Shown: piece by piece, positions 41,763-50,751 of the stretch
Position numbering within the stretch: position 1 is the stretch's first letter
How the letters are laid out: every line of letters begins with the position of its first letter
NCBI GenBank assembly: GCA_946481275.1
Contig: CAMLMV010000014.1
Coordinates: 62,001-126,000, forward strand
Origin: an uncultured Massilia sp.
GTDB lineage: Bacteria > Pseudomonadota > Gammaproteobacteria > Burkholderiales > Burkholderiaceae
Reading direction: 5' to 3'
Length of the DNA: 64,000 nt
Made by a program: the position numbers and the translations under genes
The notes under the pieces: generated by a model
Database searches by the model: none
Seen by the model: the letters and a program-made list of their open reading frames with translations, nothing else
Told to the model about the DNA's origin: nothing

Positions 41763-44747
41763 ATGCACCAGAAATACTACACCGTCCCGCGCATGACCCT
41801 CGTCGCACTGGCCCTGTCCCAGGCCTTTGCCATGCAGGCGATGGCACAGGTGGCGCCGGCCGACACCAACACCGTCGTCGTGAAGGGCCTCCGCGCCAGC
41901 GCGGAATCGTCCCTGGCGATCAAGAAGAACGCGATGGAAGTCGTCGACTCCATCACTGCGGACGACATCGGCAAGCTGCCCGATCCTAACGTCGCCGAAA
42001 CGCTCACGCGCCTGCCGGGCGTGCAGGGTTACCGCTACGGCGGCGAAGGCGCGTCGCCCGGTGGTAACGGCTCGGGCCTGACCATCCGCGGCCTGTCGAA
42101 CCAGACGGCCTCGCAAGTCAACGGACGCGCCTACTTCACCGCCGGCTCGCGCGAATTCAACATCGAAGACGCGGTGCCGGCCATGGTCGCCGGCATCGAC
42201 GTCTACAAGAACCCTTCCGCCGAACACGTCGAAGGCGCCATCGGCGGCCTGATCAACCTGCGCACCCGCAATCCGAGCGATTTCAAGGCTTTTACCGCCG
42301 TGCTGAACGGCAATATGCGCTACAACGATCTCGTCCGGAAGAAAGAACCTGAAGTCAGCGGACTGCTCGCCAACCGCTTCGATCTCGGCGGCGGTTCGCG
42401 CATCGGCGTGATGGCCGCCTTCGCCTTCCAGAAGACCACCAGCCGTAACGACGCTGCCGGCACCAATGGCGGTATGAATTACCGGCGCATGGTCCGTGGC
42501 GACAGCGCCGAGTACGCGAACCTGGCGGCCGCGAACACGGGCAATAACGTGGCCCAGCCCATGTCGAAGTATGTCGGCCGCAGCGACATCACTTACATGG
42601 CGCCCGTGGATCTGAAACCGGCCGCGGGCACCGGCACGCCCAACGTGGTACCGGACACGTCCAAGCTGACACCCGAGCAGGCCGCCAACATCGTCTCCAC
42701 CAATACCCTCGGTCCCTGGCCCAGTGTGGAAAGCATCGCGCGCACGCGCAAAGCCCTGAACCTCGCGGCCGATTATCGCGTCAACAATACCTTGCGCTTC
42801 TACACCGAAGGCGCCTATACCTCTTACCTGTACAACCAGAATTATCTTTTTACCCGCGTTTTCAACGACTACGGGGGTAACGTCCAGAACCTGACGCTTA
42901 CGCCGTTCACCATCAACGAGTACATGGTCAACCGCAACGCCAACGGCGGCAGCAACGACGTCGTGACCACCCAGCGTGCGCTCGGCGGTACCTTCCTGAA
43001 CCAGCCGATCGGTACGTGGGGTGGCGATGAGCACAGCCTGTACACGACCTGGAACGTGGCCACGGGCGTCGAGTGGAGCCCGACCCCCGCACTGTCGCTC
43101 AAGGGCGATATCAACTACATCAGGGCGGACCGCATCAAGGATAACCGCCGTGTCGAGATGGTCAACGCACCCGGGCAGTACTTTGATATCACTCGGGTCA
43201 ACCAGAACTGGAACGACGGCCACTACACCGACATTCACGGCAACAATTGGTCCGATCCAGCCAAATTCGTCTTCCAGAGATACAGCGGCGACGGCTATCA
43301 GGAATTCCACGACAATGGCGCCGCCACCGCGCTCAGCGGCGTCTATACCTTCGAAGACGGCTTCTTCAGCAGGTTGAAGTTCGGCACGCGCTTTGCGCAT
43401 CAGACAAACCGGTACTTTGACAAGAATCCCTACATCCAGCCCCATTGGTTGACGACGGACGGCAAGCCGCTCGCCGCCGATTACTCGAACGCGATTTCCG
43501 CCGCGTCCAAGCCGGGCGTCCTGGGACAGGCGCCGACGAACATGCTGGGCAACCAGAACGGCTATACCGGGGGCTTTGTCGTGTATAACCCGGACGCGCT
43601 GCTGGGCAACCAGGTTGCCGCACAATTCCCGCTGGCGAATATCATCCCCGAGGGCAGCTACCCCGAATATGAGCTGGGCCGCCGTTATCTCAACGAGAAT
43701 ACGCTGGCCGGTTACGTCTCCACCGACTTCGCGGCGTTCGACGATCGCCTCAAGGGTAACGTCGGCGTACGCGTCGTCCGCACCAAGTCCCAGGCGACCG
43801 CACGCGTCCTCTCCGACCCGGCCCAGGCGACGTCCCCGCTGATCGACAATACGAAGACGACGACCTACACGAATGTCCTGCCGGCGTTGAACTTCACCTA
43901 CGACATCGCGAAGGACTTCCTGGCCCGCTTCGGCTACGGCCGTGGCTTGACCCGTCCCAATCTGGACCTGCTGAATCCGAACTACTCGTACAACTTCGGA
44001 AACGGCACCGTCAACGTGGGCAATCCGGACCTGAGCCCGCAGAAAGCCGACAGTGTCGACCTCTCGCTCGAGCGCTATTTCAGCCCGACGAACTATGTGG
44101 CGCTCGGCCTGTTCAACAAGGACATCAGCGGCTTCTTCAGCCAGCTCTCGAGCTGCGGGATGCCGCAGAATTCGGTGTCTTACTCGGGTCCCAGCAACGG
44201 CTGCTCGAATGGCCAGTGGATGGTCCAGAAGAACGTCAATGCCGCGAACGGCTATGCGCGCGGCGTGGAATTGTCCGGGCAGTGGTTCTTCAACGACAAA
44301 GATAGCTGGCTGAAGAACTTCGGTGTGGCAGGCTCCTATACGTATGTCGATACGTCCGCTCCGCTGAATATCGGCACGAACTCGGCGCCCATCTTCATCG
44401 ACGCGCAGCAGAACTTCGTATCCAAGAACAGCTACAGCCTCACCGGCATGTACGAGGACAGCAAGCTGTCGGCCCGCCTCGTGTACACGTGGCGTTCGTC
44501 CCAGAACCGGGGTTACAACGGACTCATTCCGTTGTTCAGCACCTACATCGGTTCCTACGGTCTGCTCGACGGATCGATCAACTACGCGATCGACGAGCAC
44601 CTGACGCTGTCCTTCAATGCGTCGAATATCACGAACACGGCGCCCAACCGCTACGCCGGCGAAGTGCACACCTTGGAAACGGGCCGCGAGTACTCGCACA
44701 TGGACAACGGCCGCTCGTTCAGCCTCGGCCTGCGCTACAAGTTCTGA
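41763..44747 (+). CDS. TonB-dependent receptor of the second sugar operon
   Basis: A 994-residue outer-membrane receptor. The ATG at 41763 has GGAGGAG at 41750-41756 and opens a signal peptide ending QAMAQVAP; the longer frame from TTG 41661 crosses the promoter. TNTVVVKGLRASAESS is the TonB-box-like start, followed by DDIGKLPDPNVAETLTRLPGVQG and SAEHVEGAIGGLINLRTR of the plug. The barrel ends LGLRYKF. It is the first gene of a LacI-controlled operon with GH35 and GH43, so an oligosaccharide with beta-galactose is the likely cargo. Codon choice is slightly less GC-biased than in the flanking tss genes. Confidence 0.94.
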   Translation: MHQKYYTVPRMTLVALALSQAFAMQAMAQVAPADTNTVVVKGLRASAESSLAIKKNAMEVVDSITADDIGKLPDPNVAETLTRLPGVQGYRYGGEGASPGGNGSGLTIRGLSNQTASQVNGRAYFTAGSREFNIEDAVPAMVAGIDVYKNPSAEHVEGAIGGLINLRTRNPSDFKAFTAVLNGNMRYNDLVRKKEPEVSGLLANRFDLGGGSRIGVMAAFAFQKTTSRNDAAGTNGGMNYRRMVRGDSAEYANLAAANTGNNVAQPMSKYVGRSDITYMAPVDLKPAAGTGTPNVVPDTSKLTPEQAANIVSTNTLGPWPSVESIARTRKALNLAADYRVNNTLRFYTEGAYTSYLYNQNYLFTRVFNDYGGNVQNLTLTPFTINEYMVNRNANGGSNDVVTTQRALGGTFLNQPIGTWGGDEHSLYTTWNVATGVEWSPTPALSLKGDINYIRADRIKDNRRVEMVNAPGQYFDITRVNQNWNDGHYTDIHGNNWSDPAKFVFQRYSGDGYQEFHDNGAATALSGVYTFEDGFFSRLKFGTRFAHQTNRYFDKNPYIQPHWLTTDGKPLAADYSNAISAASKPGVLGQAPTNMLGNQNGYTGGFVVYNPDALLGNQVAAQFPLANIIPEGSYPEYELGRRYLNENTLAGYVSTDFAAFDDRLKGNVGVRVVRTKSQATARVLSDPAQATSPLIDNTKTTTYTNVLPALNFTYDIAKDFLARFGYGRGLTRPNLDLLNPNYSYNFGNGTVNVGNPDLSPQKADSVDLSLERYFSPTNYVALGLFNKDISGFFSQLSSCGMPQNSVSYSGPSNGCSNGQWMVQKNVNAANGYARGVELSGQWFFNDKDSWLKNFGVAGSYTYVDTSAPLNIGTNSAPIFIDAQQNFVSKNSYSLTGMYEDSKLSARLVYTWRSSQNRGYNGLIPLFSTYIGSYGLLDGSINYAIDEHLTLSFNASNITNTAPNRYAGEVHTLETGREYSHMDNGRSFSLGLRYKF

Positions 44748-44758
44748 TCACGGCAAGC

Positions 44759-44808
44759 ACCGGCACGGGCGACCGCACTGCGCGGCCGGCCGTGCCGGTT
44801 TTCTCTTT
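44759..44808 (+). terminator. Terminator-like hairpin between receptor and GH35
   Basis: ACCGGCACGG pairs with CCGTGCCGGT across a 21-nt loop, followed by TTTCTCTTT. Placed 12 bp after the receptor stop and 14 bp before the GH35 ATG, it probably attenuates rather than blocks expression of the downstream enzymes. Confidence 0.65.
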
Positions 44809-44821
44809 GGACACCGACCAC

Positions 44822-47173
44822 ATGACCATCAGTTTCCAGCGCCGCCGCCTGTTGCAGGGCGCGGCCCTGCTGCCCGCTTTGCTGCCGCTTACGGGCACCC
44901 TGCACGCGGCGAACTCGCACCGCTTCGCGATCGGTGAGCACGACTTCCTGCTCGACGGGAAGCCGATCCAGATCCGCTGCGGCGAAATGCACTTCGCGCG
45001 CGTGCCGCGCGAGTACTGGGCGCACCGCCTGAAGACCATCAAGGCGATGGGCCTCAACGCGGTATGCGCCTACCTGTTCTGGAATTACCACGAGTGGAGA
45101 GAGGGCCGCTACGACTGGGCCTTTCAACGCGACGCGGCCGAATTCTGCCGCCTTGCGCAGCAGGAGGGGCTGTGGGTGATCCTGCGTCCCGGCCCGTACG
45201 CCTGCGCCGAGTGGGAGATGGGCGGCATGCCGTGGTGGCTCCTCAAGCACGACGGCGATGCATTCCTGCGCACGCGCGACGAGGCGTACCTGGCCCCGGC
45301 GCGGCGCTGGCTGAAGGAAGTGGGGCGCGTGCTCGGCCCGCAGCAGGTCACGCACGGCGGTCCGATCCTGATGGTGCAGGTCGAGAACGAATACGGCTTC
45401 TACGGCGACGACGTCGGCTATCTGCGCGTGCTGCGCCAGGCGCTGCTGGATGCCGGCTTCGACGTCCCGCTGTTCCAGTGCAATCCGACGAACGCCGTCG
45501 CCCGCACGCACATCCCGGAACTGTTCACGGTGGCGAACTTCGGCAGCGATCCGGCCGCCGGCTTCAAGGCGCTGGACGCCGTGCAGAAGGGCCCCCGCAT
45601 GTGCGGCGAGTACTACTCCGGCTGGTTCGACACGTGGGGTTCGCCGCACCGCCGCGGCGGCGTGGAAGGCGCGACGAAGGACATCGCCGCGATGCTGAAG
45701 GCGAACGGTTCGTTCAGCCTGTACATGGCGCACGGCGGCACGACGTTCGGCCTGTGGGGCGGCTGCGACCGCCCGTTCCGGCCCGATACGACGAGCTATG
45801 ACTACGATGCGCCGATCGGCGAGGCGGGCTGGATCGGCGCGAAATTCGATGCCTACCGCGCGGCGATCACGCCATTCCTCGCACCGGGCGAAACGCTGCC
45901 GGAAGCGCCGCCGCGCATGCCCGTCATGACGATTTCTCCGTTCGCACTGGCGGAATCCGTGCCGGTGACATCAAGCTTGCCGGCCCGCGTCATCAAGGCG
46001 GTGTCGCCGCGCCCGATCGAGCAGTACGACATCAGCCGCGGCCTCGTCTCGTACCGCGTGACCCTGCCGGCCGGCCCTGCGGGTGTCGTCGAAGTGGCAC
46101 GCGCCCGCGACCTCGCGTGGATCACGCTCGACGGCAAGCAGGTCGGCACGTTCGACACGCGCTACCGCCGCTACAAGGTCGACGTGCCCGCGCGCGGCAA
46201 GCCGGCCGTGCTGGACATCCTGCTGTACACGATCGCGCGCGTGAACTTCGGCGTGGAGATCCATGACCGCAAGGGCATCCACGGCCCGGTGACGTTCACG
46301 CCGAAAGGCGCGGCGGCGCAACCGCTGGAGAACTGGGAAATCCGCGCGCTCGACTTCGACGCGGACGGCGTGCTGCCGAAGCTCGCCTTTAAAAAGGGCC
46401 GGGGCAAGGGCGCGGCGTTCTATCGCGGCGGCTTCGATGCGGCGCGCACGGAGGATACCTTCCTCGACATGTCCGCGTGGGGCCAGGGTGTCGTCTGGGT
46501 CAACGGCCGTTGCCTCGGCAGGTTCTGGAGCATCGGCCCCACGCAGACGATGTATCTGCCGGGCCCGTGGATCCGCAAGGGCCGCAACGAGGTCGTCGTG
46601 CTGGATCTCACCGGGCCGCGCGGGCAGGGCACGCCGACGATCTCCGGCCTGGAGACCCCGATCCTCGACCAGCTGCACCGCGAACGCGACTTCCCCCGTC
46701 CGCCCAGCACGGCGCGCGTGCAACTGGATGGCGTGAAGCCGGCGCACGAAGGCGAATTCGCGCCCGGCTCGCAGACGCAGGACGTGCGCTTCGCCGCGGC
46801 GGTCAAGGGCCGCCAGTTCTGCCTGGAGGGGCTGGACGCGTTCGACGGCAAGCCGTATGCGGCGGTCGCGGAACTGGCCCTGCTGGACAAGGACGGCAAG
46901 ACGCTGGACCAGTCCAACTGGACCATCGCCTGGGTCGACAGCGAGGAAGCGACGAAGGAAGACGGCGGCGCGCTGAACGCGATCAATGGCCAGAACAGCG
47001 ACTATTGGATCACGGCCGACAAGGCCGCGTATCCGCACCGCCTCGTGATCGACCTGGGGCGGCCGATGGACGTGGCGGGGATGCGCTACGTGCCGCGCCA
47101 GGGTCCGGACGGCACCGCGGGACGCATCCGGCGCTTTCGCGCGTACGTGGGCGACAGGCTGGTGGTGGAATGA
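44822..47173 (+). CDS. GH35 beta-galactosidase, Tat-exported (copy 2)
   Basis: A 783-residue paralogue of the gene at 313. It has the same QRRRLLQG twin-arginine signal and GH35 barrel with E190 in NEYG and E263 in CGEYYSGW. The protein differs from copy 1 at scattered sites before the identical tract (for example PALLPLTGTLHAANSH against SAALLPFTGTIHAAASQ) and at the extreme C-terminus. Bases 46241-47058 are identical to copy 1. The gene follows the receptor by 74 bp across a terminator-like hairpin, and its stop overlaps a possible upstream ATG of the GH43 frame. Its probable role is removal of galactose from the same oligosaccharides that the GH43 enzyme attacks. Confidence 0.95.
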   Translation: MTISFQRRRLLQGAALLPALLPLTGTLHAANSHRFAIGEHDFLLDGKPIQIRCGEMHFARVPREYWAHRLKTIKAMGLNAVCAYLFWNYHEWREGRYDWAFQRDAAEFCRLAQQEGLWVILRPGPYACAEWEMGGMPWWLLKHDGDAFLRTRDEAYLAPARRWLKEVGRVLGPQQVTHGGPILMVQVENEYGFYGDDVGYLRVLRQALLDAGFDVPLFQCNPTNAVARTHIPELFTVANFGSDPAAGFKALDAVQKGPRMCGEYYSGWFDTWGSPHRRGGVEGATKDIAAMLKANGSFSLYMAHGGTTFGLWGGCDRPFRPDTTSYDYDAPIGEAGWIGAKFDAYRAAITPFLAPGETLPEAPPRMPVMTISPFALAESVPVTSSLPARVIKAVSPRPIEQYDISRGLVSYRVTLPAGPAGVVEVARARDLAWITLDGKQVGTFDTRYRRYKVDVPARGKPAVLDILLYTIARVNFGVEIHDRKGIHGPVTFTPKGAAAQPLENWEIRALDFDADGVLPKLAFKKGRGKGAAFYRGGFDAARTEDTFLDMSAWGQGVVWVNGRCLGRFWSIGPTQTMYLPGPWIRKGRNEVVVLDLTGPRGQGTPTISGLETPILDQLHRERDFPRPPSTARVQLDGVKPAHEGEFAPGSQTQDVRFAAAVKGRQFCLEGLDAFDGKPYAAVAELALLDKDGKTLDQSNWTIAWVDSEEATKEDGGALNAINGQNSDYWITADKAAYPHRLVIDLGRPMDVAGMRYVPRQGPDGTAGRIRRFRAYVGDRLVVE
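46241..47058 (+). repeat. 818-bp identical tract shared with first GH35 gene, copy 2
   Basis: Identical base for base with 1732-2549, in the same orientation. The following base differs (G here, A in copy 1), as does the preceding one (C here, T in copy 1). The abrupt boundaries and zero synonymous changes inside point to recent gene conversion or duplication of this part. Confidence 0.93.
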
Positions 47174-47187
47174 TCAAGGAGACGCAA

Positions 47188-48294
47188 ATGAAAGTATTCC
47201 TGGCAGCGGCGGTGCTCGCCATCGCGACGCACGCCCATGCGGACGGCGTGTTCCGGCCCGGCGCGCTGTGGCCCGACGACAGGGGCGTGCACATCAACGC
47301 GCACGGCGGCGGCATCCTGCAGCACGACGGCGTGTATTACTGGTTCGGCGAGCACAAGGTGGGCGGCACGGCGGGCAACCGCGCGCAGGTCGGCGTGCAT
47401 GTGTACAGTTCGCGCAACCTGACCGACTGGAACGATGAAGGCATCGCGCTTGCCGTCACCGACGATCCCGCGAGCGACATCGTGCGCGATGCGATCATCG
47501 AGCGGCCGAAGGTGATCCGTAATCCGAAGACAGGCAAGTTCGTGATGTGGTTCCACCTGGAGCTCAAGGGCAAGCGCTACGACGCGGCGCGTGCCGGGGT
47601 CGCCGTCGCGGACAAGGTGACGGGCCCGTATGTCTACCAGGGTTCGTTCCGTCCGGACGCGGGCGCGTGGCCCGTCGACGTCAGGCCGGAAGACAAGGAC
47701 CCGGCCACGTCCTTCCTCGCGCGCGACTTCGCGGGCGGGCAGATGTCGCGCGACATGACCCTGTTCGTGGACGACGACGGTGCCGCTTACCAGCTGTACG
47801 CGTCCGAGGAAAACCATACGATGCACGTCTCGCGCCTGACCGACGATTACCTGCGCAGCGCCGGGCGGTACGGGCGCGTGCTGCCGAACGGCGACGACGA
47901 AGCCCCCGCCATCTTCAGGCACGGCGGCAAATACTACCTCGTGACGTCGGGCCTGACGGGCTGGGCGCCGAACCCCGCGAAATCGTACGTGGCGGACCAC
48001 ATCCTCGGTCCGTGGAAGGCGCTCGGCAACCCGGTGCGCGGCACGCCGGACCAGCAGAAGATCACGTTCGGCGGCCAGTCGACCTACGCGCTGACACTCC
48101 AGCGCAACGGCTGCACGCGGCATATCCTGATGCTCGACGTGTGGCGCAAGATGGATGCCATCGACGGGCGCTACGTGTGGCTGCCGGTCGAATGGGAGGA
48201 CGGCAAGCCCGTCGTGCGCTGGCGCGACCAGTGGACCCTGGCCGACCTGGACAAGCTGCCTTGCGACGGACCCGGCTCGACGGAGGCCAAGTGA
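47188..48294 (+). CDS. GH43 enzyme, exo-beta-1,3-galactanase-like
   Basis: A 368-residue secreted five-bladed beta-propeller enzyme. The ATG at 47188 is chosen over 47170 because AAGGAG lies just upstream and a clean signal peptide (MKVFLAAAVLAIATHAHA) begins there. HINAHGGGILQHDGVYYWFGEHK stands where most GH43 enzymes carry the general-base Asp. This phrase, with ERPKVIRNPKTGKFVMW, SRDMTLFVDDDG and YASEENHTM, is what I associate with the exo-beta-1,3-galactanase subfamily, in which the usual base is absent. Together with GH35 it suggests type II arabinogalactan as substrate. Its stop overlaps the lacI GTG start. Confidence 0.85.
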   Translation: MKVFLAAAVLAIATHAHADGVFRPGALWPDDRGVHINAHGGGILQHDGVYYWFGEHKVGGTAGNRAQVGVHVYSSRNLTDWNDEGIALAVTDDPASDIVRDAIIERPKVIRNPKTGKFVMWFHLELKGKRYDAARAGVAVADKVTGPYVYQGSFRPDAGAWPVDVRPEDKDPATSFLARDFAGGQMSRDMTLFVDDDGAAYQLYASEENHTMHVSRLTDDYLRSAGRYGRVLPNGDDEAPAIFRHGGKYYLVTSGLTGWAPNPAKSYVADHILGPWKALGNPVRGTPDQQKITFGGQSTYALTLQRNGCTRHILMLDVWRKMDAIDGRYVWLPVEWEDGKPVVRWRDQWTLADLDKLPCDGPGSTEAK

Positions 48295-49328
48295 AGCCGG
48301 CGCACCGTGAAGCCGGCGGCGCGACCGTGTGGGACGTGGCGCAAAAGGCCGGGGTCTCGGCCATGACCGTCTCGCGCGTCATCAACGGCAATACCAGCGT
48401 CAGCGTCAAGAACCGGGAAAAGGTCATGCGCGCGATCGGCGAACTCAATTACGAGGTCAACGTGGCGGCGCGCGCCGCGCGCGTCGGTACGCTGCGCGTC
48501 GGCCTGTTGTACAGCAACCCCAGCGAGGCCTTCCTCAGCGCCTTCCTCGTCGGCGCGCTGACGGAGTGCGGCCAGAGCGGCGCCCACCTGATCCTCGAAC
48601 ACTGCGACAACCTGAAAAGCCAGCGCAAGGCGATCGACCGGCTGATCGACGACGGCGCCGACGGCATCCTCGTGCCGCCGCCGCTGTGCGATTCGAAATC
48701 CGCCCTCAAGATGCTGGCGGAACTGGGCATCCCGTCCGTCGCCGTGGCCACCGCGCGGCCGTCGCCGCAGATGTCGGCCGTGCGCATCGACGACTACGAA
48801 GGCGCGCTGACGATGATGCGGCACCTGCTGGACCTGGGCCATACGGACATCGGCTTCATCAAGGGAGACCCGGAGCACACGCCGACCCAGCTGCGCTACC
48901 AGGCGTTCATCGACGCGATGCGCGGCGCGGGCCTCGACGTGCCCGCCGAGCGGGTGGCGCAGGGCATGTTCACCTACCGTTCCGGCCTGCTGGCGGCACG
49001 CGAGCTGCTGGGCCAGCCGACCCGGCCGACCGCGATCTTCGCCAGCAACGACGACATGGCGGCCGCCGTGATCGCCGTGGCGCACGGCATGCACCTGCAG
49101 GTGCCGGACGACCTGACCGTCTGCGGCTTCGACGATACGCCGGTTGCCACGACCGTGTGGCCGGAACTGACGACGATCCACCAGCCGATCACGGAAATGG
49201 CCCGCAGCGCCGTCGCGCTGCTGATCGAGCATGTCCGCACGCAGCGCTCGGGCCACGCCTACGACCGGCGGCACCAGTTGATGCCGTACACGCTGGTGGT
49301 GCGTGAATCGACGTCGGGGACCGACTAA
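48291..49328 (+). CDS. LacI-family transcriptional regulator
   Basis: A 345-residue repressor. The N-terminal helix-turn-helix reads VWDVAQKAGVSAMTVSRVIN, with the hinge helix at NYEVNVAARAAR, followed by the periplasmic-binding-like sensor domain (RVGLLYSNPSEAFL, GILVPPPL, GHTDIGFIKGDP, PTAIFASNDDMA, DDTPVATTVWPELTTIHQP). The start is GTG at 48291 within the overlap with the GH43 stop, with GGAGG 4 nt upstream. As last gene of the operon it probably represses its own promoter at 41621 through the operators at 41482, 41553 and 41663. A galacto-oligosaccharide inducer is inferred. Confidence 0.93.
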   Translation: MKPAHREAGGATVWDVAQKAGVSAMTVSRVINGNTSVSVKNREKVMRAIGELNYEVNVAARAARVGTLRVGLLYSNPSEAFLSAFLVGALTECGQSGAHLILEHCDNLKSQRKAIDRLIDDGADGILVPPPLCDSKSALKMLAELGIPSVAVATARPSPQMSAVRIDDYEGALTMMRHLLDLGHTDIGFIKGDPEHTPTQLRYQAFIDAMRGAGLDVPAERVAQGMFTYRSGLLAARELLGQPTRPTAIFASNDDMAAAVIAVAHGMHLQVPDDLTVCGFDDTPVATTVWPELTTIHQPITEMARSAVALLIEHVRTQRSGHAYDRRHQLMPYTLVVRESTSGTD

Positions 49329-49572
49329 CTGTCATCGGCATATCCGATGGCGCCGATCGCCTTTCCTTGTTTGCGCAACGGCTTCGCCACGAAGTCAGTA
49401 CTGCATCTCGACGGCGGCCACCGCCTCGTTCAGCGCAGCCACGGCGGACGATTCGCGCGCGATGCGCGATCGGCTCCATCACGCTCGAATGCGTGCGGTG
49501 GAGTAGGCGCGCGTCCGCCAAGGCTCAGCTTGTGGGCAACGTGGGCGCAGGTTTTCAATCGTTTGAGGTGCA
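49329..49572. other. Gap between lacI and the vgrG effector module
   Basis: These 244 bases include CATCGG-CATAT-CCGATG (49333-49349), a 6-bp stem soon after the lacI stop with no strong T-run. On the minus strand a short frame ends ALNEAVAAVEMQY before TGA, but it is closed by a stop shortly upstream and may be a remnant. No supported gene is seen. Confidence 0.4.
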
Positions 49573-50142
49573 TCACTCGCCGCTCCCGGCGAGCAGATAC
49601 CAGATCACGCGGCGCGCCTTATCGTCGTATGCCGGGAAAGGGATGGTTTCATTCTCACCGATGAGCAGGCATGCGTTTTCCAGGCGGCGTGCTTGCCATC
49701 GACCTGACACTGGACAAGGTTGCCCAGGACGCGCGCCAAGACCCAAGCATGATTTTTTCATGCGCTGATACACGTCGGATCTTTGCAACTCTTCCGGAAC
49801 GATGGCGAGGAGTTCACTGCGTAGCAGACTGTTCTCGCGCGCGTCAAAAAAACCGTCGCGCACCAGAAGGAATTTTTTGAAACCAACTTCGCTGAGTCGA
49901 ATGGCCCCGATGCGATGTTCGTCCCAAGTAATCAGTCCGGAACGCTGCGTAGTGGCAAGTGCCTCGTTTAAAAGGTCTGGAGAAATGCCATCCAGGATAT
50001 CCGATGACTGCACAGCTTTGATCGATATGGAATCCTGGCCGTCGTAGTCGGCCACGGCGAAAGGATACAGGACGGCGCGCACCAAGGCGTCCTGGAAGTG
50101 ATCCAGCTCGCATTCGTTCATCTGGTACATCGCGCCTCGCAT
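49573..50142 (-). CDS. Hypothetical protein, candidate cytosolic partner of effector module
   Basis: A 189-residue soluble protein without signal peptide or membrane segment; I do not recognise the family. Acidic residues dominate the first half (NECELDHFQDALVRAVLYPF, DYDGQDSISIK). Its ATG directly follows the stop of the upstream gene (TGA-ATG), so it is co-translated with it and the T6SS effector. Base composition is lower in GC than the sugar and tss genes. Position at the end of a vgrG-effector string makes an immunity or regulatory role plausible but unproven. Confidence 0.65.
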   Translation of the reverse strand: MRGAMYQMNECELDHFQDALVRAVLYPFAVADYDGQDSISIKAVQSSDILDGISPDLLNEALATTQRSGLITWDEHRIGAIRLSEVGFKKFLLVRDGFFDARENSLLRSELLAIVPEELQRSDVYQRMKKSCLGLGARPGQPCPVSGRWQARRLENACLLIGENETIPFPAYDDKARRVIWYLLAGSGE

Positions 50143-50751
50143 TCAGCGGTTTCCACGTTGGCGAACCATATTGTTGCCCTTAATGACGTAGCGAACCGGT
50201 TTGGCGTGAGGGCCGCTGCCGATGACTTCATAACCCACGTCCGGGCCCGCTCCAAGTACCTTGTATTCGCGCGCGCAACCACCAAAATCGCGGCTGACCA
50301 CGATAATCTTGTTGGCGACAACCGACACGAGGTACGCGCGGCTTTCCCCCATGCCACCGGCGCAGGGAACATACTTGGAGTTGTTTTCCGCGGGGCGCGA
50401 CATCGTAAGTACCAGAAAGTCGCCCTTTGGGCCCGGAATAACCGACTCGTTATCGATCTCGACCTCGAAGTTCTCCTTGAACAGCCTGTCGATCTCTGTC
50501 GAGTGTGCGAGTTTCGCGGGCCCATGCGTCGTGATGTCCACCAGGTACGCGTCCGTGCTGGCGCCGGTACTGCAGCACGGTGAGCCATCGGCATGTACGA
50601 ACACGTACTTGACGGGTGTTGCGGCATCTTTGTACTCCGCGCGGTATGCGGCGAGACGACTCTCGTCCAGGGTTTGCGCATACAAGCTGCTGCACGATAA
50701 GGCGCAAATGGTGAAGACGAGGCGCTTAATCGCCGACGACGTGATCTGCAT
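50143..50751 (-). CDS. Secreted hypothetical protein, candidate periplasmic immunity protein
   Basis: A 202-residue protein with a signal peptide (MQITSSAIKRLVFTICALSCSSLYAQ). The mature part has Cys in SPCCSTG, VPCAGG and GGCARE, suggesting disulfides. I do not recognise the family. The start overlaps the end of the lysozyme-like effector gene by 26 bp. An effector that cuts peptidoglycan acts in the periplasm, so an adjacent exported small protein is the expected form of its immunity factor; that is inference. GC content is visibly lower than in the flanking loci. Confidence 0.7.
   Translation of the reverse strand: MQITSSAIKRLVFTICALSCSSLYAQTLDESRLAAYRAEYKDAATPVKYVFVHADGSPCCSTGASTDAYLVDITTHGPAKLAHSTEIDRLFKENFEVEIDNESVIPGPKGDFLVLTMSRPAENNSKYVPCAGGMGESRAYLVSVVANKIIVVSRDFGGCAREYKVLGAGPDVGYEVIGSGPHAKPVRYVIKGNNMVRQRGNR

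Noticed and set aside
49189..49521. Minus-strand frame of 110 codons overlapping the lacI end
   Set aside because: It has very high Arg/Ala content, no ribosome site and overlaps a well-supported gene; nothing recognisable.
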